Shown here: one piece after another, positions 29,180-38,386 of the stretch
How the letters are laid out: each line of letters begins with the position of its first letter
Numbering within the stretch: position 1 is the first letter of the stretch
Assembly (NCBI RefSeq): GCF_002734215.1
Contig: NZ_NSEB01000001.1
Location: 41,806 to 105,805, forward strand
Length of the DNA: 64,000 bases
Source: Fredinandcohnia onubensis
GTDB taxonomy: Bacteria > Bacillota > Bacilli > Bacillales > Bacillaceae_L
Direction of reading: 5' to 3'
The notes under the pieces: model-generated
What the model was told of the DNA's origin: nothing
Databases searched by the model: none
What the model saw: the letters and a program-made list of their open reading frames with translations, nothing else
Made by a program: the position numbers and the translations under genes

Positions 29180-30085
29180 TTACTTGCTGGCAGAGCAAAC
29201 CGCCAATGCCAATGAATATAATTTACTTTTTGCAGAATCGGCTCTAGAAGTTAAGACAATTGGTGCACGGGCACCCGCAATAACAGCCCCAACTTCTGCT
29301 TTCGCAAAATAGACTAATGATTTATATAATGCATTCCCAACTTCTATCGTTGGAACTAGCAAAATATCAGCCTGTCCAGCCACTTCACTCGCGATTCCTT
29401 TATGCACTGCTGCTGAAATTGAGATCGCGTTATCGAGCGCTAACGGACCATCGACAATACAATTAGGAATTTGTCCGCGATGATTCATTTGGGTTAAAAC
29501 GGCTGCATCTAATGTTGACTGCATCGAAGGATTAACCACCTCAACTGCAGCAATAGGTGCAACTTTTGGTACTGAGATACCGATTGAATTTGCCACTTTT
29601 ACGGCATTAGTTAAAATCTGTATCTTTTCCTGAAGTTCCGGAGATATATTCATCGCCGCATCCGTAACGATGATAAGGCGGTCGTAATCTGGCACTTCAA
29701 ATACAGCAACGTGTGATAGGATATTTCCTGACCGCAGTCCATATTCTTTATTCAAAACTGCCTTAAGAATAGTCGAGGTTGAAATATTTCCTTTCATTAG
29801 CACATCTGCCTCACCTGAATGAACCGCTCTAACCGCAGTCACTGCCGCCTCTTCTTTTGATGAGACATTTACTACAACAAGTGCCTCTGGTCCTGCTTCA
29901 TATCCCCCTTTTTCAGAAAGGATTTGTTCAATTTTTTCTTGATTACCAAACAACAAAAAACGGGAAAGCTTGTTTTTTACGGCTTCTACTACAGCTTCAA
30001 GTACTTCTTCATCCTCGGCAGCTGCAACTGCAACGGTCACTTGTGATTGTTTGGCTGCAATACGAATAAGATCAGTAAGTTTCAT
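29180..30085 (-). CDS. ptb: Phosphate butyryltransferase
   Basis: A 301-residue phosphotransacylase. It converts butyryl- or branched acyl-CoA to the acyl phosphate for Buk. Recognisable stretches are [45 protein letters not shown] and the C-terminal [20 protein letters not shown]. The first gene of the bkd operon, it is preceded by a -24/-12 promoter. The ATG follows AAGGTAACGTCTAA. Confidence 0.95.
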   Translation of the reverse strand: MKLTDLIRIAAKQSQVTVAVAAAEDEEVLEAVVEAVKNKLSRFLLFGNQEKIEQILSEKGGYEAGPEALVVVNVSSKEEAAVTAVRAVHSGEADVLMKGNISTSTILKAVLNKEYGLRSGNILSHVAVFEVPDYDRLIIVTDAAMNISPELQEKIQILTNAVKVANSIGISVPKVAPIAAVEVVNPSMQSTLDAAVLTQMNHRGQIPNCIVDGPLALDNAISISAAVHKGIASEVAGQADILLVPTIEVGNALYKSLVYFAKAEVGAVIAGARAPIVLTSRADSAKSKLYSLALAVCSASK

Positions 30086-30138
30086 TTAGACGTTACCTTC
30101 TTTTCAATCAAAATTCCCTTTGTTACACCTTTTTATTA

Positions 30139-30154
30139 TGCAATTATCGTGCCA
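30139..30154 (-). promoter_or_regulatory. SigL (sigma-54) -24/-12 promoter of the bkd operon
   Basis: Minus strand TGGCAC, five bases, TTGCA: every conserved position of the -24/-12 consensus is present. It lies about 54 bases before the ptb start and downstream of the gene of a sigma-54 activator, BkdR. Confidence 0.9.
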
Positions 30155-30164
30155 ACATATATTT

Positions 30165-30180
30165 TTGTAAGCGCTTTATA
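30165..30180. promoter_or_regulatory. cre-like sequence between the bkd activator region and promoter
   Basis: TTGTAAGCGCTTTATA matches 14 of 16 positions of WTGNAARCGNWWWCAW, with the first half perfect. It sits 11 bases upstream of the -24 box, where bound CcpA could interfere with activation. Confidence 0.4.
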
Positions 30181-30206
30181 TTGTTAACTTTCTCTGAAAT
30201 TTTTCG

Positions 30207-30253
30207 TGCAAATTCCTGCATACTCTGCAAATTATTGCGTGCTTTAATTTGCA
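30207..30253. promoter_or_regulatory. Probable upstream activating sequence for BkdR
   Basis: The 8-mer TGCAAATT occurs at 30207-30214 and 30226-30233 as direct copies 19 bases apart, and inverted at 30246-30253. The pair GCAAATTA (30227-30234) and TAATTTGC (30245-30252) is a perfect dyad. Position, 55-115 bases upstream of the -24/-12 promoter, is right for an enhancer site. It runs into the last codons of bkdR. Confidence 0.6.
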
Positions 30254-31965
30254 AGATTATATTTTTCTAACTTATAATACAGACTTCTTAGGGATATCCC
30301 TAATGATTTAGCAGCTGCTGTTTTATTTCCACCATTTAATCTTAATACTTCAGCAATTACTTCTGCTTCGTATTTTTCTACTAATTCCGTTAATGGAACA
30401 TCCTTAATTTCAGTCTCAGCTAACAATTGTTTAGCAGGGGCTTTCTCACTCAAACTGTGTAATGGTTGTACATGTTTTATATCAATTAGTCTTTCCTGAT
30501 AGTTCATAAAGATTACGGCTCTGCCTAGGACATTCTCTAGCTCCCTAACATTCCCTGGCCAGTCATATTCATACAAATAATTGATCGCGCCCTCAGTTAG
30601 CCCTTCAACTGTCCGACCATAATCCTGATTTATTTTATGCAGCAAATGTTCTGCTAGTGGTTTAATATCTTGTTTTCGCATTCGCAATGAAGGGATATAA
30701 ATCGGAATTTTATTTAAACGATAGTAGAGATCTTCTCTAAATGTTCCGTTGCCAATTCCTTTTTCCAAATTCACATTCGTAGCTGCAATGATTCTTACGT
30801 CAATTGGAATTGGTTTCGTTCCACCAACCCGAACGATTTCTCGTTCCTGCAATACCCGTAGTAATTTAGCCTGGGTATTTAATGACATTTCCCCGATTTC
30901 ATCTAAGAAAATACTGCCATTATTCGCTTCCTCAAAAATACCTCGTTTGCCACCGCGTTTTGCTCCTGAAAACGCTCCTTCTTCATATCCAAAAAGCTCA
31001 CTTTCTAACAGCGATTCTGAAATCGCAGCACAATTCACACGGACAAACTTATTAAATTTTCGTTTACTTTCATTATGTATCGCATGTGCAAATAATTCCT
31101 TACCTGTTCCAGATTCGCCTCTAAGTAAGACCGTAGCAGGGGTTTTCGCACCTAGTTTTGCTTGTTCTATAGCAAATTCCATTTCTTCTGATGAGCCGAT
31201 GATATCGTCAAACGTATATTTTGCTTCAAGTGACCGAATGATATGTCTAGCTCGATTTAATTCAGATGTTAATTGACTTATTTCAGATACATCATGAATG
31301 ACACCAACACTACCCTTAAGCTTTCCATCCACAATGATCGGTGCAACGTTAACAATTACATCTTTTTCGTGAGGTCCTACCTTCATGCGAGCACCTCTTA
31401 CAGCTCTTCTTGTTTTCAAAACTTGCATGTGCATACTTTCACCTTCAGATATATCTGCATTTGCAGGTTTCCCAATGACTTGTTCTTTTTCAAGTCCGGT
31501 GATCCGAGTGTACGCACGATTAATTAATATACCTCGCCCATCCTCATCAACAACCGAAATGGCTTCTTCAGAGGATTGAATAATTGCTTCTAGCAAAGTT
31601 TGTATTTCTTTTAAATTTGTAATTTCTTCAGCAAGATTTACAACTTCAGTAATATCTTTAAAAACAGCAAATGCACCTAATAACATCCCCGATTCATTGA
31701 CCATCGGAATTCGGGTTGTAATGATTTTACGTCCATTTTTCAGGACGAATTCCTGGTTGACCTCAATGGCTCTTGTCGTAAGAATGTCGGGTAATCGGCT
31801 ATCAGGAATACACTCATATATATGTTTTCCAATTGCTTCTTCCTTCGTGACACCAATCATCCTTGATGCACTGTTGTTTAGTAAAATGACTTGGCTATCA
31901 ATATTAATGACAATCATTCCATCATGGGTTGAATCTAAGATCAAATCGACCATAACTTTCTGCAT
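30244..31965 (-). CDS. bkdR: Sigma-54-dependent transcriptional activator BkdR
   Basis: A 573-residue enhancer-binding protein. Two PAS domains (about 8-110 and 125-235) precede the AAA+ domain with Walker A GESGTGKE (about 287), the sigma-54 contact loop GAFSGA (334-339; most relatives have GAFTGA), Walker [10 protein letters not shown] and arginine-finger [10 protein letters not shown]. The C-terminal Fis-type helix-turn-helix reads [23 protein letters not shown]. It should activate the bkd operon in response to branched-chain metabolites. Starts at ATG 31965 (11 bases after AGGAGG) or GTG 31971 (five bases) are about equally plausible. Confidence 0.93.
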   Translation of the reverse strand: MQKVMVDLILDSTHDGMIVINIDSQVILLNNSASRMIGVTKEEAIGKHIYECIPDSRLPDILTTRAIEVNQEFVLKNGRKIITTRIPMVNESGMLLGAFAVFKDITEVVNLAEEITNLKEIQTLLEAIIQSSEEAISVVDEDGRGILINRAYTRITGLEKEQVIGKPANADISEGESMHMQVLKTRRAVRGARMKVGPHEKDVIVNVAPIIVDGKLKGSVGVIHDVSEISQLTSELNRARHIIRSLEAKYTFDDIIGSSEEMEFAIEQAKLGAKTPATVLLRGESGTGKELFAHAIHNESKRKFNKFVRVNCAAISESLLESELFGYEEGAFSGAKRGGKRGIFEEANNGSIFLDEIGEMSLNTQAKLLRVLQEREIVRVGGTKPIPIDVRIIAATNVNLEKGIGNGTFREDLYYRLNKIPIYIPSLRMRKQDIKPLAEHLLHKINQDYGRTVEGLTEGAINYLYEYDWPGNVRELENVLGRAVIFMNYQERLIDIKHVQPLHSLSEKAPAKQLLAETEIKDVPLTELVEKYEAEVIAEVLRLNGGNKTAAAKSLGISLRSLYYKLEKYNLAN

Positions 31966-32075
31966 AACCACAGCCACCTCCTAAAAAAGATTTAAACCGT
32001 GCAATATTTTACACACTTTCATTATTTCTTTTTGCAAGAAAGTGCACACTTATATAATAACCTGAATTCTCCATC

Positions 32076-32103
32076 TTGACAAATTTTATTAATGACTTAC
32101 ATT
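32076..32103 (+). promoter_or_regulatory. Putative SigA promoter of yqzF
   Basis: A perfect -35 TTGACA (32076-32081), 16 bases, then TACATT (32098-32103), 38 bases before the start codon. Confidence 0.5.
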
Positions 32104-32140
32104 TAATATATAGGTCGTTTTTATTGAAAGGATTTTTGAT

Positions 32141-32404
32141 ATGCAGCGGATACTGGCTCTAATTGTGCTACTAATACCAGGAATTATTGCAGGGGTTGGA
32201 ATTAAATTTATGAGGGATATGTTTTTTGGCGTCTTGCACAGCCCTATTCCATCCTTAATGCTACAATTTATTATTGGCCTTATTTTCTTTTTAGCAGGTC
32301 TCTCTTTTATTGGCGGATTCATTTTACACCGTGACCGGAAAAGAAATAAAGTTCAGGAAAAATTTCAAAACGAAAGCTCACCTGCTGGCGAGCAAAATAA
32401 ATAA
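32141..32404 (+). CDS. yqzF: YqzF, DUF2627 membrane protein
   Basis: An 87-residue protein with two transmembrane helices: residues about 4-24 (ALIVLLIPGIIAGVGIKFM) and about 42-66 (LQFIIGLIFFLAGLSFIGGF), then a short, charged, probably cytoplasmic tail. It matches the DUF2627/YqzF family found next to bkdR in Bacillus. Function is unknown. The ATG follows GAAAGGATTTTTGAT. It is divergent from bkdR and followed by a clear terminator. Confidence 0.85.
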   Translation: MQRILALIVLLIPGIIAGVGIKFMRDMFFGVLHSPIPSLMLQFIIGLIFFLAGLSFIGGFILHRDRKRNKVQEKFQNESSPAGEQNK

Positions 32405-32431
32405 TCCTGCTAATATAAGCAGGATTTTTTT
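32403..32431 (+). terminator. Terminator of yqzF
   Basis: A 9-bp perfect stem AATCCTGCT / AGCAGGATT with six-base loop and a run of seven T, overlapping the stop codon. The convergent yqiK ends five bases later. Confidence 0.88.
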
Positions 32432-32435
32432 ACGT

Positions 32436-33167
32436 TTATAATGTTAAAGCTAATGCTTTCTTCGGATAATCTGTGATGATTGCAGAGCAACCAAATTCAA
32501 TAAATTGTTTCATCTTTTTCTCATCATTTATTGTAAAAGGACGTACAGCAATCCCATTCAGCTTTGATTCTTCAACTATTTCCTTACTTATCGTCTGGTG
32601 ATATGGATGAATTCCGTTCGTCTTAAGACGCTTTGCATAATCCCACGGCTCATAAAGACCTTCCATATACAAAATGGCGAGATCAATGGTACTTGAAATG
32701 CGTCTGCACTTAACTAAGCTATAATGATTAAAACTTGATATAACAATCCGATTTTCCAGACCATAGTCACTAATCATCTTCAAGGTCTTCTCTTCTATGT
32801 CCTTATACGACACTAACCCTGTCTTAAATTCAACATTTATTAGCAGCTGATTTGATTTTGCCCAATCAAATACCTCTTCTAATGTCGGAATTTCACAAAA
32901 ACCATACTTATCCTTAAACTTGTAGCTCACATCCATTTTTTTGATTTGTTTTAATGTATAATCTTTAACCCAGCCCTTATTTTTTCCATTCGTAGTACGT
33001 TTAACGGTTTCATCATGGATAACCACAATGACTCCATCCTTTGTCATTTGAATATCTAACTCAATTCCATCTGCTCCAACCCTGTCCGCTTCTTTAAACG
33101 AAATCATTGTATTTTCCGGGTGTGTTCCGGCAGAACCTCTATGACCAAAAATTTTCGTTTTCATCAT
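32436..33167 (-). CDS. yqiK: Glycerophosphodiester phosphodiesterase, YqiK
   Basis: A 243-residue single-domain GDPD enzyme of the UgpQ/YqiK class. The active-site histidine and metal ligands are in FGHRGSAGTHPENTMISF, GIELDIQMTKDGVIVVIHDETV; the third glutamate-lysine pair is in INVEFKTG. There is no signal peptide, so it acts in the cytoplasm on glycerophosphodiesters from lipid turnover. The ATG follows GGAGAATATCA. Confidence 0.93.
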   Translation of the reverse strand: MMKTKIFGHRGSAGTHPENTMISFKEADRVGADGIELDIQMTKDGVIVVIHDETVKRTTNGKNKGWVKDYTLKQIKKMDVSYKFKDKYGFCEIPTLEEVFDWAKSNQLLINVEFKTGLVSYKDIEEKTLKMISDYGLENRIVISSFNHYSLVKCRRISSTIDLAILYMEGLYEPWDYAKRLKTNGIHPYHQTISKEIVEESKLNGIAVRPFTINDEKKMKQFIEFGCSAIITDYPKKALALTL

Positions 33168-33231
33168 TGATATTCTCCTTTTTTTGGTATACTTCCATTA
33201 TAGAGTAATTTTAGTAAAGGGAGAACCATAT

Positions 33232-33378
33232 ATGAGACCATTGCAAATTTCTGCTGAAACAGCAATCCGCCTATCAAAAGCCCTAAATGTCCCGATTGAG
33301 CAAATCATGCATATGCCTCAACATATTCTTGTACAAAAGAAGATGGAGCTGGAGAAAGCCGAAAAAGAAGACAAATAA
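33232..33378 (+). CDS. YycC-family small protein
   Basis: A 48-residue protein starting MRPLQISAETAIRLSKALN and continuing VPIEQIMHMPQHIL before a charged end KAEKEDK. This is the conserved pattern of the YycC family, whose function is unknown. The first 16 codons of the longer frame have no ribosome site; ATG at 33232 is preceded by AAAGGGAGAACC. A candidate -10 TATACT lies at 33188-33193. It has its own bidirectional terminator and sits between yqiK and spo0A. Confidence 0.85.
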   Translation: MRPLQISAETAIRLSKALNVPIEQIMHMPQHILVQKKMELEKAEKEDK

Positions 33379-33379
33379 G

Positions 33380-33413
33380 AAAAACACCGTTCCCACTTGG
33401 AAACGGTGTTTTT
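33380..33413. terminator. Bidirectional terminator between the yycC-like gene and spo0A
   Basis: A long stem AAAAACACCGTTCCC / GGAAACGGTGTTTTT (one mismatch) with loop ACTT. T tracts are present on both strands. Confidence 0.88.
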
Positions 33414-33461
33414 CTATCATATAACAAATATTAAGTTCAATTGTAGTTACTCCTTACCCTC

Positions 33462-34250
33462 TCAAGACGCTTTGTGCTCAAGACGGAGCTTATCTGCCAC
33501 CATTGCGATAAATTCTGAGTTTGTAGGCTTTGCTTTTGACATACTTACTGTATAACCAAAAAGATTAGAGATAGAATCGATATTGCCTCGACTCCATGCA
33601 ACTTCGATTGCATGACGAATTGCCCGCTCAACACGGCTTGCAGTTGTATTGAATTTCTTTGCAATATCAGGATAAAGTACCTTTGTAATTGATCCTAATA
33701 ATTCAATATCATTGTATACCATTGAGATTGCTTCTCTTAGGTAAAGATATCCTTTAATATGCGCAGGGACCCCAATTTCGTGAATAATACTTGTAATGCT
33801 CGCATCTAAATTTTTCGGACCATTTTCTGTACGAACAACATTATTTCCCGAATTTCGTTTAATAATCGGGGCAGTCTTTCCGCTTACTTGACGAATTCGA
33901 CTTGCAAGATTTTCCATATCGAATGGCTTGAGAATAAAATACGCAGCACCTAAATCGACAGCTTTTTTCGTCACATCCTCTTGACCAAATGCTGTTAACA
34001 TGATGACATATGGCTGTTTTTCAAGATTTAATTCACGAAGTCTCTCTAATACTGCTAAGCCATCTAGATGAGGCATAATAATATCTAAAACAAGAACGTC
34101 TGGTTGTTTATCTTGAAGCATGTTTAGGCAATCTTGACCGTTATACGCAACACCTAATACTTCGATATCATCTTGGCTCGATAAATATTCATCAAGTAAA
34201 TTAACCAGTTCTCTATTATCATCAACCACACAAACTTTAATTTTTTTCAC
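33462..34250 (-). CDS. spo0A: Sporulation master response regulator Spo0A
   Basis: A 262-residue response regulator. The receiver domain has the acidic pocket D10-D11, phosphoacceptor D56 (VLVLDIIMP) and K108 in ILKPF. After a linker, the C-terminal effector domain (about 145-262) has the recognition-helix region [26 protein letters not shown] typical of Spo0A. It controls entry into sporulation. The start is GTG behind GAGGAGGAAATAGA. The leader has a SigH promoter and Spo0A boxes, so it is autoregulated. Confidence 0.98.
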   Translation of the reverse strand: MKKIKVCVVDDNRELVNLLDEYLSSQDDIEVLGVAYNGQDCLNMLQDKQPDVLVLDIIMPHLDGLAVLERLRELNLEKQPYVIMLTAFGQEDVTKKAVDLGAAYFILKPFDMENLASRIRQVSGKTAPIIKRNSGNNVVRTENGPKNLDASITSIIHEIGVPAHIKGYLYLREAISMVYNDIELLGSITKVLYPDIAKKFNTTASRVERAIRHAIEVAWSRGNIDSISNLFGYTVSMSKAKPTNSEFIAMVADKLRLEHKAS

Positions 34251-34311
34251 TCTATTTCCTCCTCAAGCTTAAATCCAGAAAATTTGTATATATTCTTATT
34301 CTAAAGAAAGA

Positions 34312-34338
34312 ATTCGACAATGCAATAAGAATTCCTTT
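34312..34338 (-). promoter_or_regulatory. SigH promoter (Ps) of spo0A with an overlapping Spo0A box
   Basis: Minus strand AAAGGAATT (34330-34338), 13 bases, CGAAT (34312-34316), matching the SigH form RWAGGAWWT-N12-14-HGAAT. The Spo0A box TGTCGAA at 34313-34319 overlaps the -10. Confidence 0.75.
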
Positions 34339-34387
34339 AATTTTTTAAAAAAATAGGAAAATTTTATTGAAAAATAAATTATTCTCC

Positions 34388-34450
34388 ATTATACTGAAGT
34401 ATTCGACTAAAAACGCCAATATTTATTGATGAAATTTGGGTTTTGTCGAA
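34388..34450. promoter_or_regulatory. Upstream spo0A region: vegetative -10 and two Spo0A boxes
   Basis: A minus-strand TATAAT lies at 34388-34393 without a good -35 at standard distance. A one-mismatch Spo0A box (AGTCGAA on the minus strand) is at 34402-34408, and a perfect TTTTGTCGAAAAA on the plus strand has its core at 34444-34450. The layout resembles the B. subtilis Pv-Ps switch. Confidence 0.6.
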
Positions 34451-34522
34451 AAATCTTTAGACCCTTTTATTATATAAGCTCAATCAACATTTGGCGATAT
34501 CTTTTATAGATTTGAACAAAAA

Positions 34523-34550
34523 AAAGGCAAGCATTAGCTCGCCTTTTTTT
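34523..34550 (-). terminator. Terminator of spoIVB
   Basis: Stem GGCAAGC / GCTCGCC extended by A-T pairs, with the spoIVB stop codon in the loop; eight or more T follow on the minus strand. Confidence 0.88.
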
Positions 34551-35823
34551 GTTCTTTTTTATAAATATCAATTCCCGCCTCACTTAGCATCCACTCGATA
34601 TGGACACCATATCCGCTTGTTGGGTCATTTACAAATACGTGAGTAACGGCTCCAATAAGTTTACCATCTTGAATAATTGGACTACCGCTCATACCTTGAA
34701 CGATACCACCTGTTTTTTCTAAAAGGCGTTTATCCGTTATTTTAACAACCATTCCTTTTGTTGCAGGAATTTTTTGAGGAACTGCACTCACAATTTCAAT
34801 ATCAAATTCCTCAACTTTATCATCTTCAACAACTGTTAAAATTTTCGCAGGTCCTGGTTTTACTTGGTGTGAAAGTGCTATTGGCAACGGCTTATCCATA
34901 ATGCCGTTATTCACTTGTTTATTTAACTCACCAAAAATGCCAAATGGACTGTTACGTTTAATGTTCCCGATAATTTCTTTATCTGCTGAAAAACGTGCAA
35001 GCTTTTCACCTGGATCACCATTACTTCCTTTTTCAATTGAGGTAACAGTAGATCTAACAATTTGGCCATCCGATACGACAATCGGCTCTTTAGTATCCAT
35101 ATCTGAGATAACATGTCCTAATGCCCCGTACTTCTTCGTTTCCGGATGGTAGAAGGTCATAGTCCCTATACCTGCAGCAGAATCCCGTATATAAAGACCG
35201 ATTCGATAAGCTTGATCGTTCTTATCCTTAAGTGGCATGAGCTTTGCCTTTATATCTTCATTGTCGCGAACAATTACCAGGTTTAACGGTTCTCCTGTCT
35301 TACCCGATTCTTGAACAAATGGTCCAACATCACTCATCTTTTCGATTTTCTTACCGTTAATTTCTTTAATAATGTCGCCAACCTCTACTCCAGCGATTTC
35401 ACCTGGGGACTTTTTCCCATCTTCTGTTTCGATTTGGTGATGTCCCACAACCAAAACACCTAGTGTATTTAGTTTCACACCAATTGACTGTCCTCCAGGA
35501 ATAACCTTAAAATCAGATAAAACATTTACATTAACCTTTTTTACTGGAATACCAGCTAATTCAACCATCATCTCACCTTCACCGCTTTCATTTGCAGCAA
35601 CTGAGATTTGTTTGTTCTCCACCGCTGATGAAAAGGCAAAATTGGCATCTTGAGTAGTTGTTGTTACTGGTAGTGACGATTGGACTGTAAAATCTTGGCC
35701 TTCAAACAGAGTAAGTTGTAATGGAATTTCTAAATATTCTTTTACCGGCTTATAAAACCCTAAAGCCATTATTGAAACAAGGAGAAATGTACCGATTATA
35801 TATCTAATTTTATCTATTTTCAT
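34534..35823 (-). CDS. spoIVB: SpoIVB signalling serine peptidase
   Basis: A 429-residue sporulation protease made in the forespore. It has an N-terminal hydrophobic anchor (about 8-24), a PDZ domain near 105-210 ([18 protein letters not shown] then [16 protein letters not shown]), and the S55 peptidase domain with a histidine in [11 protein letters not shown] and the catalytic Ser in [11 protein letters not shown] (near 381). It cleaves SpoIVFA to release pro-SigK processing. The ATG follows GAGGAGAGTGAAAAATAA. The gene lies between recN and spo0A as in other Bacillus. Confidence 0.97.
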   Translation of the reverse strand: MKIDKIRYIIGTFLLVSIMALGFYKPVKEYLEIPLQLTLFEGQDFTVQSSLPVTTTTQDANFAFSSAVENKQISVAANESGEGEMMVELAGIPVKKVNVNVLSDFKVIPGGQSIGVKLNTLGVLVVGHHQIETEDGKKSPGEIAGVEVGDIIKEINGKKIEKMSDVGPFVQESGKTGEPLNLVIVRDNEDIKAKLMPLKDKNDQAYRIGLYIRDSAAGIGTMTFYHPETKKYGALGHVISDMDTKEPIVVSDGQIVRSTVTSIEKGSNGDPGEKLARFSADKEIIGNIKRNSPFGIFGELNKQVNNGIMDKPLPIALSHQVKPGPAKILTVVEDDKVEEFDIEIVSAVPQKIPATKGMVVKITDKRLLEKTGGIVQGMSGSPIIQDGKLIGAVTHVFVNDPTSGYGVHIEWMLSEAGIDIYKKEQKKAS

Positions 35824-35866
35824 TTATTTTTCACTCTCCTCGCTCCTATCCCACGCCATAAATCAA

Positions 35867-35884
35867 ACCACTTCTAGAAGTGGT
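35867..35884. repeat. 18-bp perfect palindrome in the spoIVB leader
   Basis: ACCACTTCTAGAAGTGGT, 44 bases before the spoIVB start. It could be a protein site or an RNA hairpin. Confidence 0.6.
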
Positions 35885-35926
35885 GACTTACTTACTAAAA
35901 AGTTTTTATGGCTACATTCTATAATT

Positions 35927-35942
35927 TGGCCTTTCAAGGCCA
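35927..35942. repeat. Second inverted repeat in the spoIVB leader
   Basis: TGGCCTTTCAAGGCCA, a 7-bp stem around TC, about 60 bases upstream of the first palindrome. Confidence 0.55.
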
Positions 35943-35964
35943 CATTTATAACCACTATGAGATT

Positions 35965-35989
35965 AAAAAAGCTACCCAATTTGGATAGC
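35965..35989 (-). terminator. Terminator of recN
   Basis: Stem GCTACCC / GGATAGC-type hairpin at 35971-35989 followed by six T on the minus strand, 45 bases past the recN stop. Confidence 0.8.
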
Positions 35990-36033
35990 ATTACAAATAA
36001 AAATTGCTTCTCATTTTGTATATCACAAAGACA

Positions 36034-37743
36034 TTAATGTTTTACCATCTGTCTTGCATGTTTGCTTTCCTTCGCAAGATTCAATAATTCCTGTGCATGT
36101 TCCTTTGTTAAATCCGTTATTTCGACCCCGGAGATCATTCGGCTTATTTCTTTAACTTTAGCATCCTCATCCAATGATGTTACGGATGTGATGGTTCTAC
36201 CTTGTACGGTCTCCTTGGAAATAAACAAATGAGTATCTGCCATTGCCGCAACCTGAGGGAGATGGGATATACAAAGGACTTGGGAGCCAATTGAGATACC
36301 ATGGATTTTTTCAGCGATAGCTTGTGCAACACGACCACTAACCCCCGTATCAACCTCATCAAAAATAATGGATGTAACACCTTGATGCTTCGAAAAGATT
36401 CCTTTAATGGCAAGCATAATCCTTGATAACTCTCCACCTGAGGCAATCTTCGCTAAAGGTTTAAGTGGTTCACCTGGATTTGTCGAAATATAAAATTCAA
36501 TATCATCTTTCCCATTTGGAGTGAATTTAATAGTCGAATTCTCAAAAAAGTTGATATCAAATTTTGCTTTTTCCATATATAGCTCTTTTAACTCCTGAGT
36601 AATTTTATGAATTAGTTCTTTTGCCAATTTTTTTCGAAGGTTTGAGATATTATCGGCTTCAAGCTTCACATCCTCTAGTACTGACTCGAGCTCTTCCTTA
36701 ATCTTACCGATATGTTGCTCACGATTTTGAATCGTATCGACTTCATCCTCTATTTTTGCTGCATATTCGAGGATTTCCTCAACAGTTTGTCCATATTTTC
36801 GCTTTAATTGAGCAATTTCATTTAAACGACCTTCAATAAAGTCAAGTCTTGCAGGATCATATTCTAATTCGTCTAATTGAGTTCTGATTTTATAGGAGAT
36901 TTCCTCTAATAAATAGAAGCTATTGGAGATGGTCTCATGGATATTTTTTAATTCTTTATCAATATCCATAATATCTTCTGCATGATTCATGGCTAAGCCC
37001 ACCCAGTCAAGGCCTTTTTGGTCACCATGTAGAGCATTATAACTATTTTGTAAGGCTTTGAAGATTTTTTCGTAATTTGAAATCTTTCTTCTTTCCTCGG
37101 TTAGTTCCACATCTTCATTCGGCTGCAAATTTGCATTGCCGATTTCATTTAATTGAAATTGAATTAAATCAAGTCGATGGGCCATTTCTTGTTCGTTTTC
37201 ATTAAAACTTTTTAACCGTTGTTTTACCTGTAAATAGCTCTTATACACCTCTTGATAGGCCTTTAATGCTTGTTCAAGCAATTTTCCACCGTATTGATCA
37301 AGCATATGAATATGTTGTTCCTGATTCATTAAATCTTGGTGTTCATGTTGACCATGGATGTCAATTAACGTTCTCCCAAACTCACGAAGAATCGAAATGG
37401 TGACGAGTTTGCCGTTAATTCTACAGACACTTTTCCCCGATTTAGATATATCTCTTCGTAAAACAATCATTCCCTCGCTTATTTCAATTCCAAACTCTTC
37501 AGCTTTCGAATAACAAGGATGATTGTTATTATCGATCAAAAATAAGCCCTCTATTTCTGCTCGGTCTTCGCCATATCGTACAAATTCTACAGAGCCTCTT
37601 CCTCCCACCAATAAATGGACAGCATCAATAATGATGGACTTACCCGCTCCTGTTTCACCCGTTAGAACTGTCAATCCTTTTTCTAATGAAACCGAAAGGG
37701 ACTCGATAATAGCAAAGTTCTTTATTGATAATTCTGCTAACAA
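36034..37743 (-). CDS. recN: DNA repair protein RecN
   Basis: A 569-residue SMC-like ATPase that gathers and processes double-strand break ends. Walker A GETGAGKSIIIDAV lies near residue 30; two coiled-coil arms occupy about 150-390; the C-terminal lobe has the ABC signature ASGGELSRIMLAIK and Walker B SIIFDEVDTGVSG. The start is TTG eight bases after AGGAGG. It lies 30 bases after argR and is probably co-transcribed with it. Confidence 0.97.
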   Translation of the reverse strand: MLAELSIKNFAIIESLSVSLEKGLTVLTGETGAGKSIIIDAVHLLVGGRGSVEFVRYGEDRAEIEGLFLIDNNNHPCYSKAEEFGIEISEGMIVLRRDISKSGKSVCRINGKLVTISILREFGRTLIDIHGQHEHQDLMNQEQHIHMLDQYGGKLLEQALKAYQEVYKSYLQVKQRLKSFNENEQEMAHRLDLIQFQLNEIGNANLQPNEDVELTEERRKISNYEKIFKALQNSYNALHGDQKGLDWVGLAMNHAEDIMDIDKELKNIHETISNSFYLLEEISYKIRTQLDELEYDPARLDFIEGRLNEIAQLKRKYGQTVEEILEYAAKIEDEVDTIQNREQHIGKIKEELESVLEDVKLEADNISNLRKKLAKELIHKITQELKELYMEKAKFDINFFENSTIKFTPNGKDDIEFYISTNPGEPLKPLAKIASGGELSRIMLAIKGIFSKHQGVTSIIFDEVDTGVSGRVAQAIAEKIHGISIGSQVLCISHLPQVAAMADTHLFISKETVQGRTITSVTSLDEDAKVKEISRMISGVEITDLTKEHAQELLNLAKESKHARQMVKH

Positions 37744-37773
37744 TTCCTACACCTCCTAATTCCACTCTCTCCC

Positions 37774-38223
37774 TTAGAGCATGTCTAGGAATCGATTTGA
37801 AACTGTTTCTGTTTGTTCTGGAGTTTTACAGATAATTAAGATGGTGTCATCGCCACAAATTGTACCTAAAATTTCTTCCCAATCTAAATGGTCGATTAAC
37901 GCACCGATCGCATTTGCATTCCCTGGAAGAGTTTTCATCACAAGCATATGCCCCGCTGAATCGATTTTCACAAAAGCATCCATTAACGAACGTTTTAATT
38001 TTTGAAGTGGATTAAAACGTTGATCAGCAGGTAGACTATATTTATAACGACCATCAATCATTGGTACCTTTACCAAATGAAGTTCTTTAATATCGCGGGA
38101 TACAGTCGCTTGTGTGATGTTATATCCCTCACTTTTTAGAATATCGACAATTTCATCTTGTGTTTCTATATCGTTGCTCGTGATGATTTCACGAATTTTT
38201 ATATGCCTTTGCCCCTTATTCAT
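37774..38223 (-). CDS. argR: Arginine repressor ArgR/AhrC
   Basis: A 149-residue hexameric repressor. The winged helix N-terminus reads [45 protein letters not shown], with the recognition helix in TQATVSRD. The C-terminal half has the arginine-binding [31 protein letters not shown]. It represses arginine synthesis and activates breakdown. One likely target, the artPQM promoter with an ARG box, is also in this window. The ATG follows GAGAGAGGATGTCACG. Confidence 0.96.
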   Translation of the reverse strand: MNKGQRHIKIREIITSNDIETQDEIVDILKSEGYNITQATVSRDIKELHLVKVPMIDGRYKYSLPADQRFNPLQKLKRSLMDAFVKIDSAGHMLVMKTLPGNANAIGALIDHLDWEEILGTICGDDTILIICKTPEQTETVSNRFLDML

Positions 38224-38356
38224 CGTGACATCCTCTCTCTCAAAACTTTGTTTTATTACCTCCTATGTTAGCCGATTCTGACAGAATTGTACATTTTTTT
38301 TAATGATTTATCGGGTTTTCAATATGTCTAGGGTAATATCCATTCTTCACGAAGAA

Positions 38357-38386
38357 AGAGGACAGCACTACGGCCATCCCCTCTAT
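38357..38386 (-). terminator. Weak terminator-like hairpin between yqxC and argR
   Basis: AGAGG at 38357-38361 pairs with CCTCT at 38380-38384, with interrupted pairing inside; the minus strand continues TTTCTTC. It could partially end transcripts from the dxs operon. Confidence 0.35.

Noticed and set aside
32041..32060. bkdR autoregulatory site (GTGCAC-type words near 31998-32046)
   Set aside because: The words around GTGCAATATT and AAGTGCAC are suggestive, but spacing and match to the TGCAAATT set are poor.
34270..34284. CodY box in the spo0A leader
   Set aside because: Only 11 of 15 positions match AATTTTCWGAAAATT, which is too weak in AT-rich DNA.
36180..36446. Second coding frame of 88 codons inside recN
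   Set aside because: It lies wholly within recN in another frame on the same strand, without a ribosome site or family resemblance. The same reasoning applied to the many other overlapping frames.
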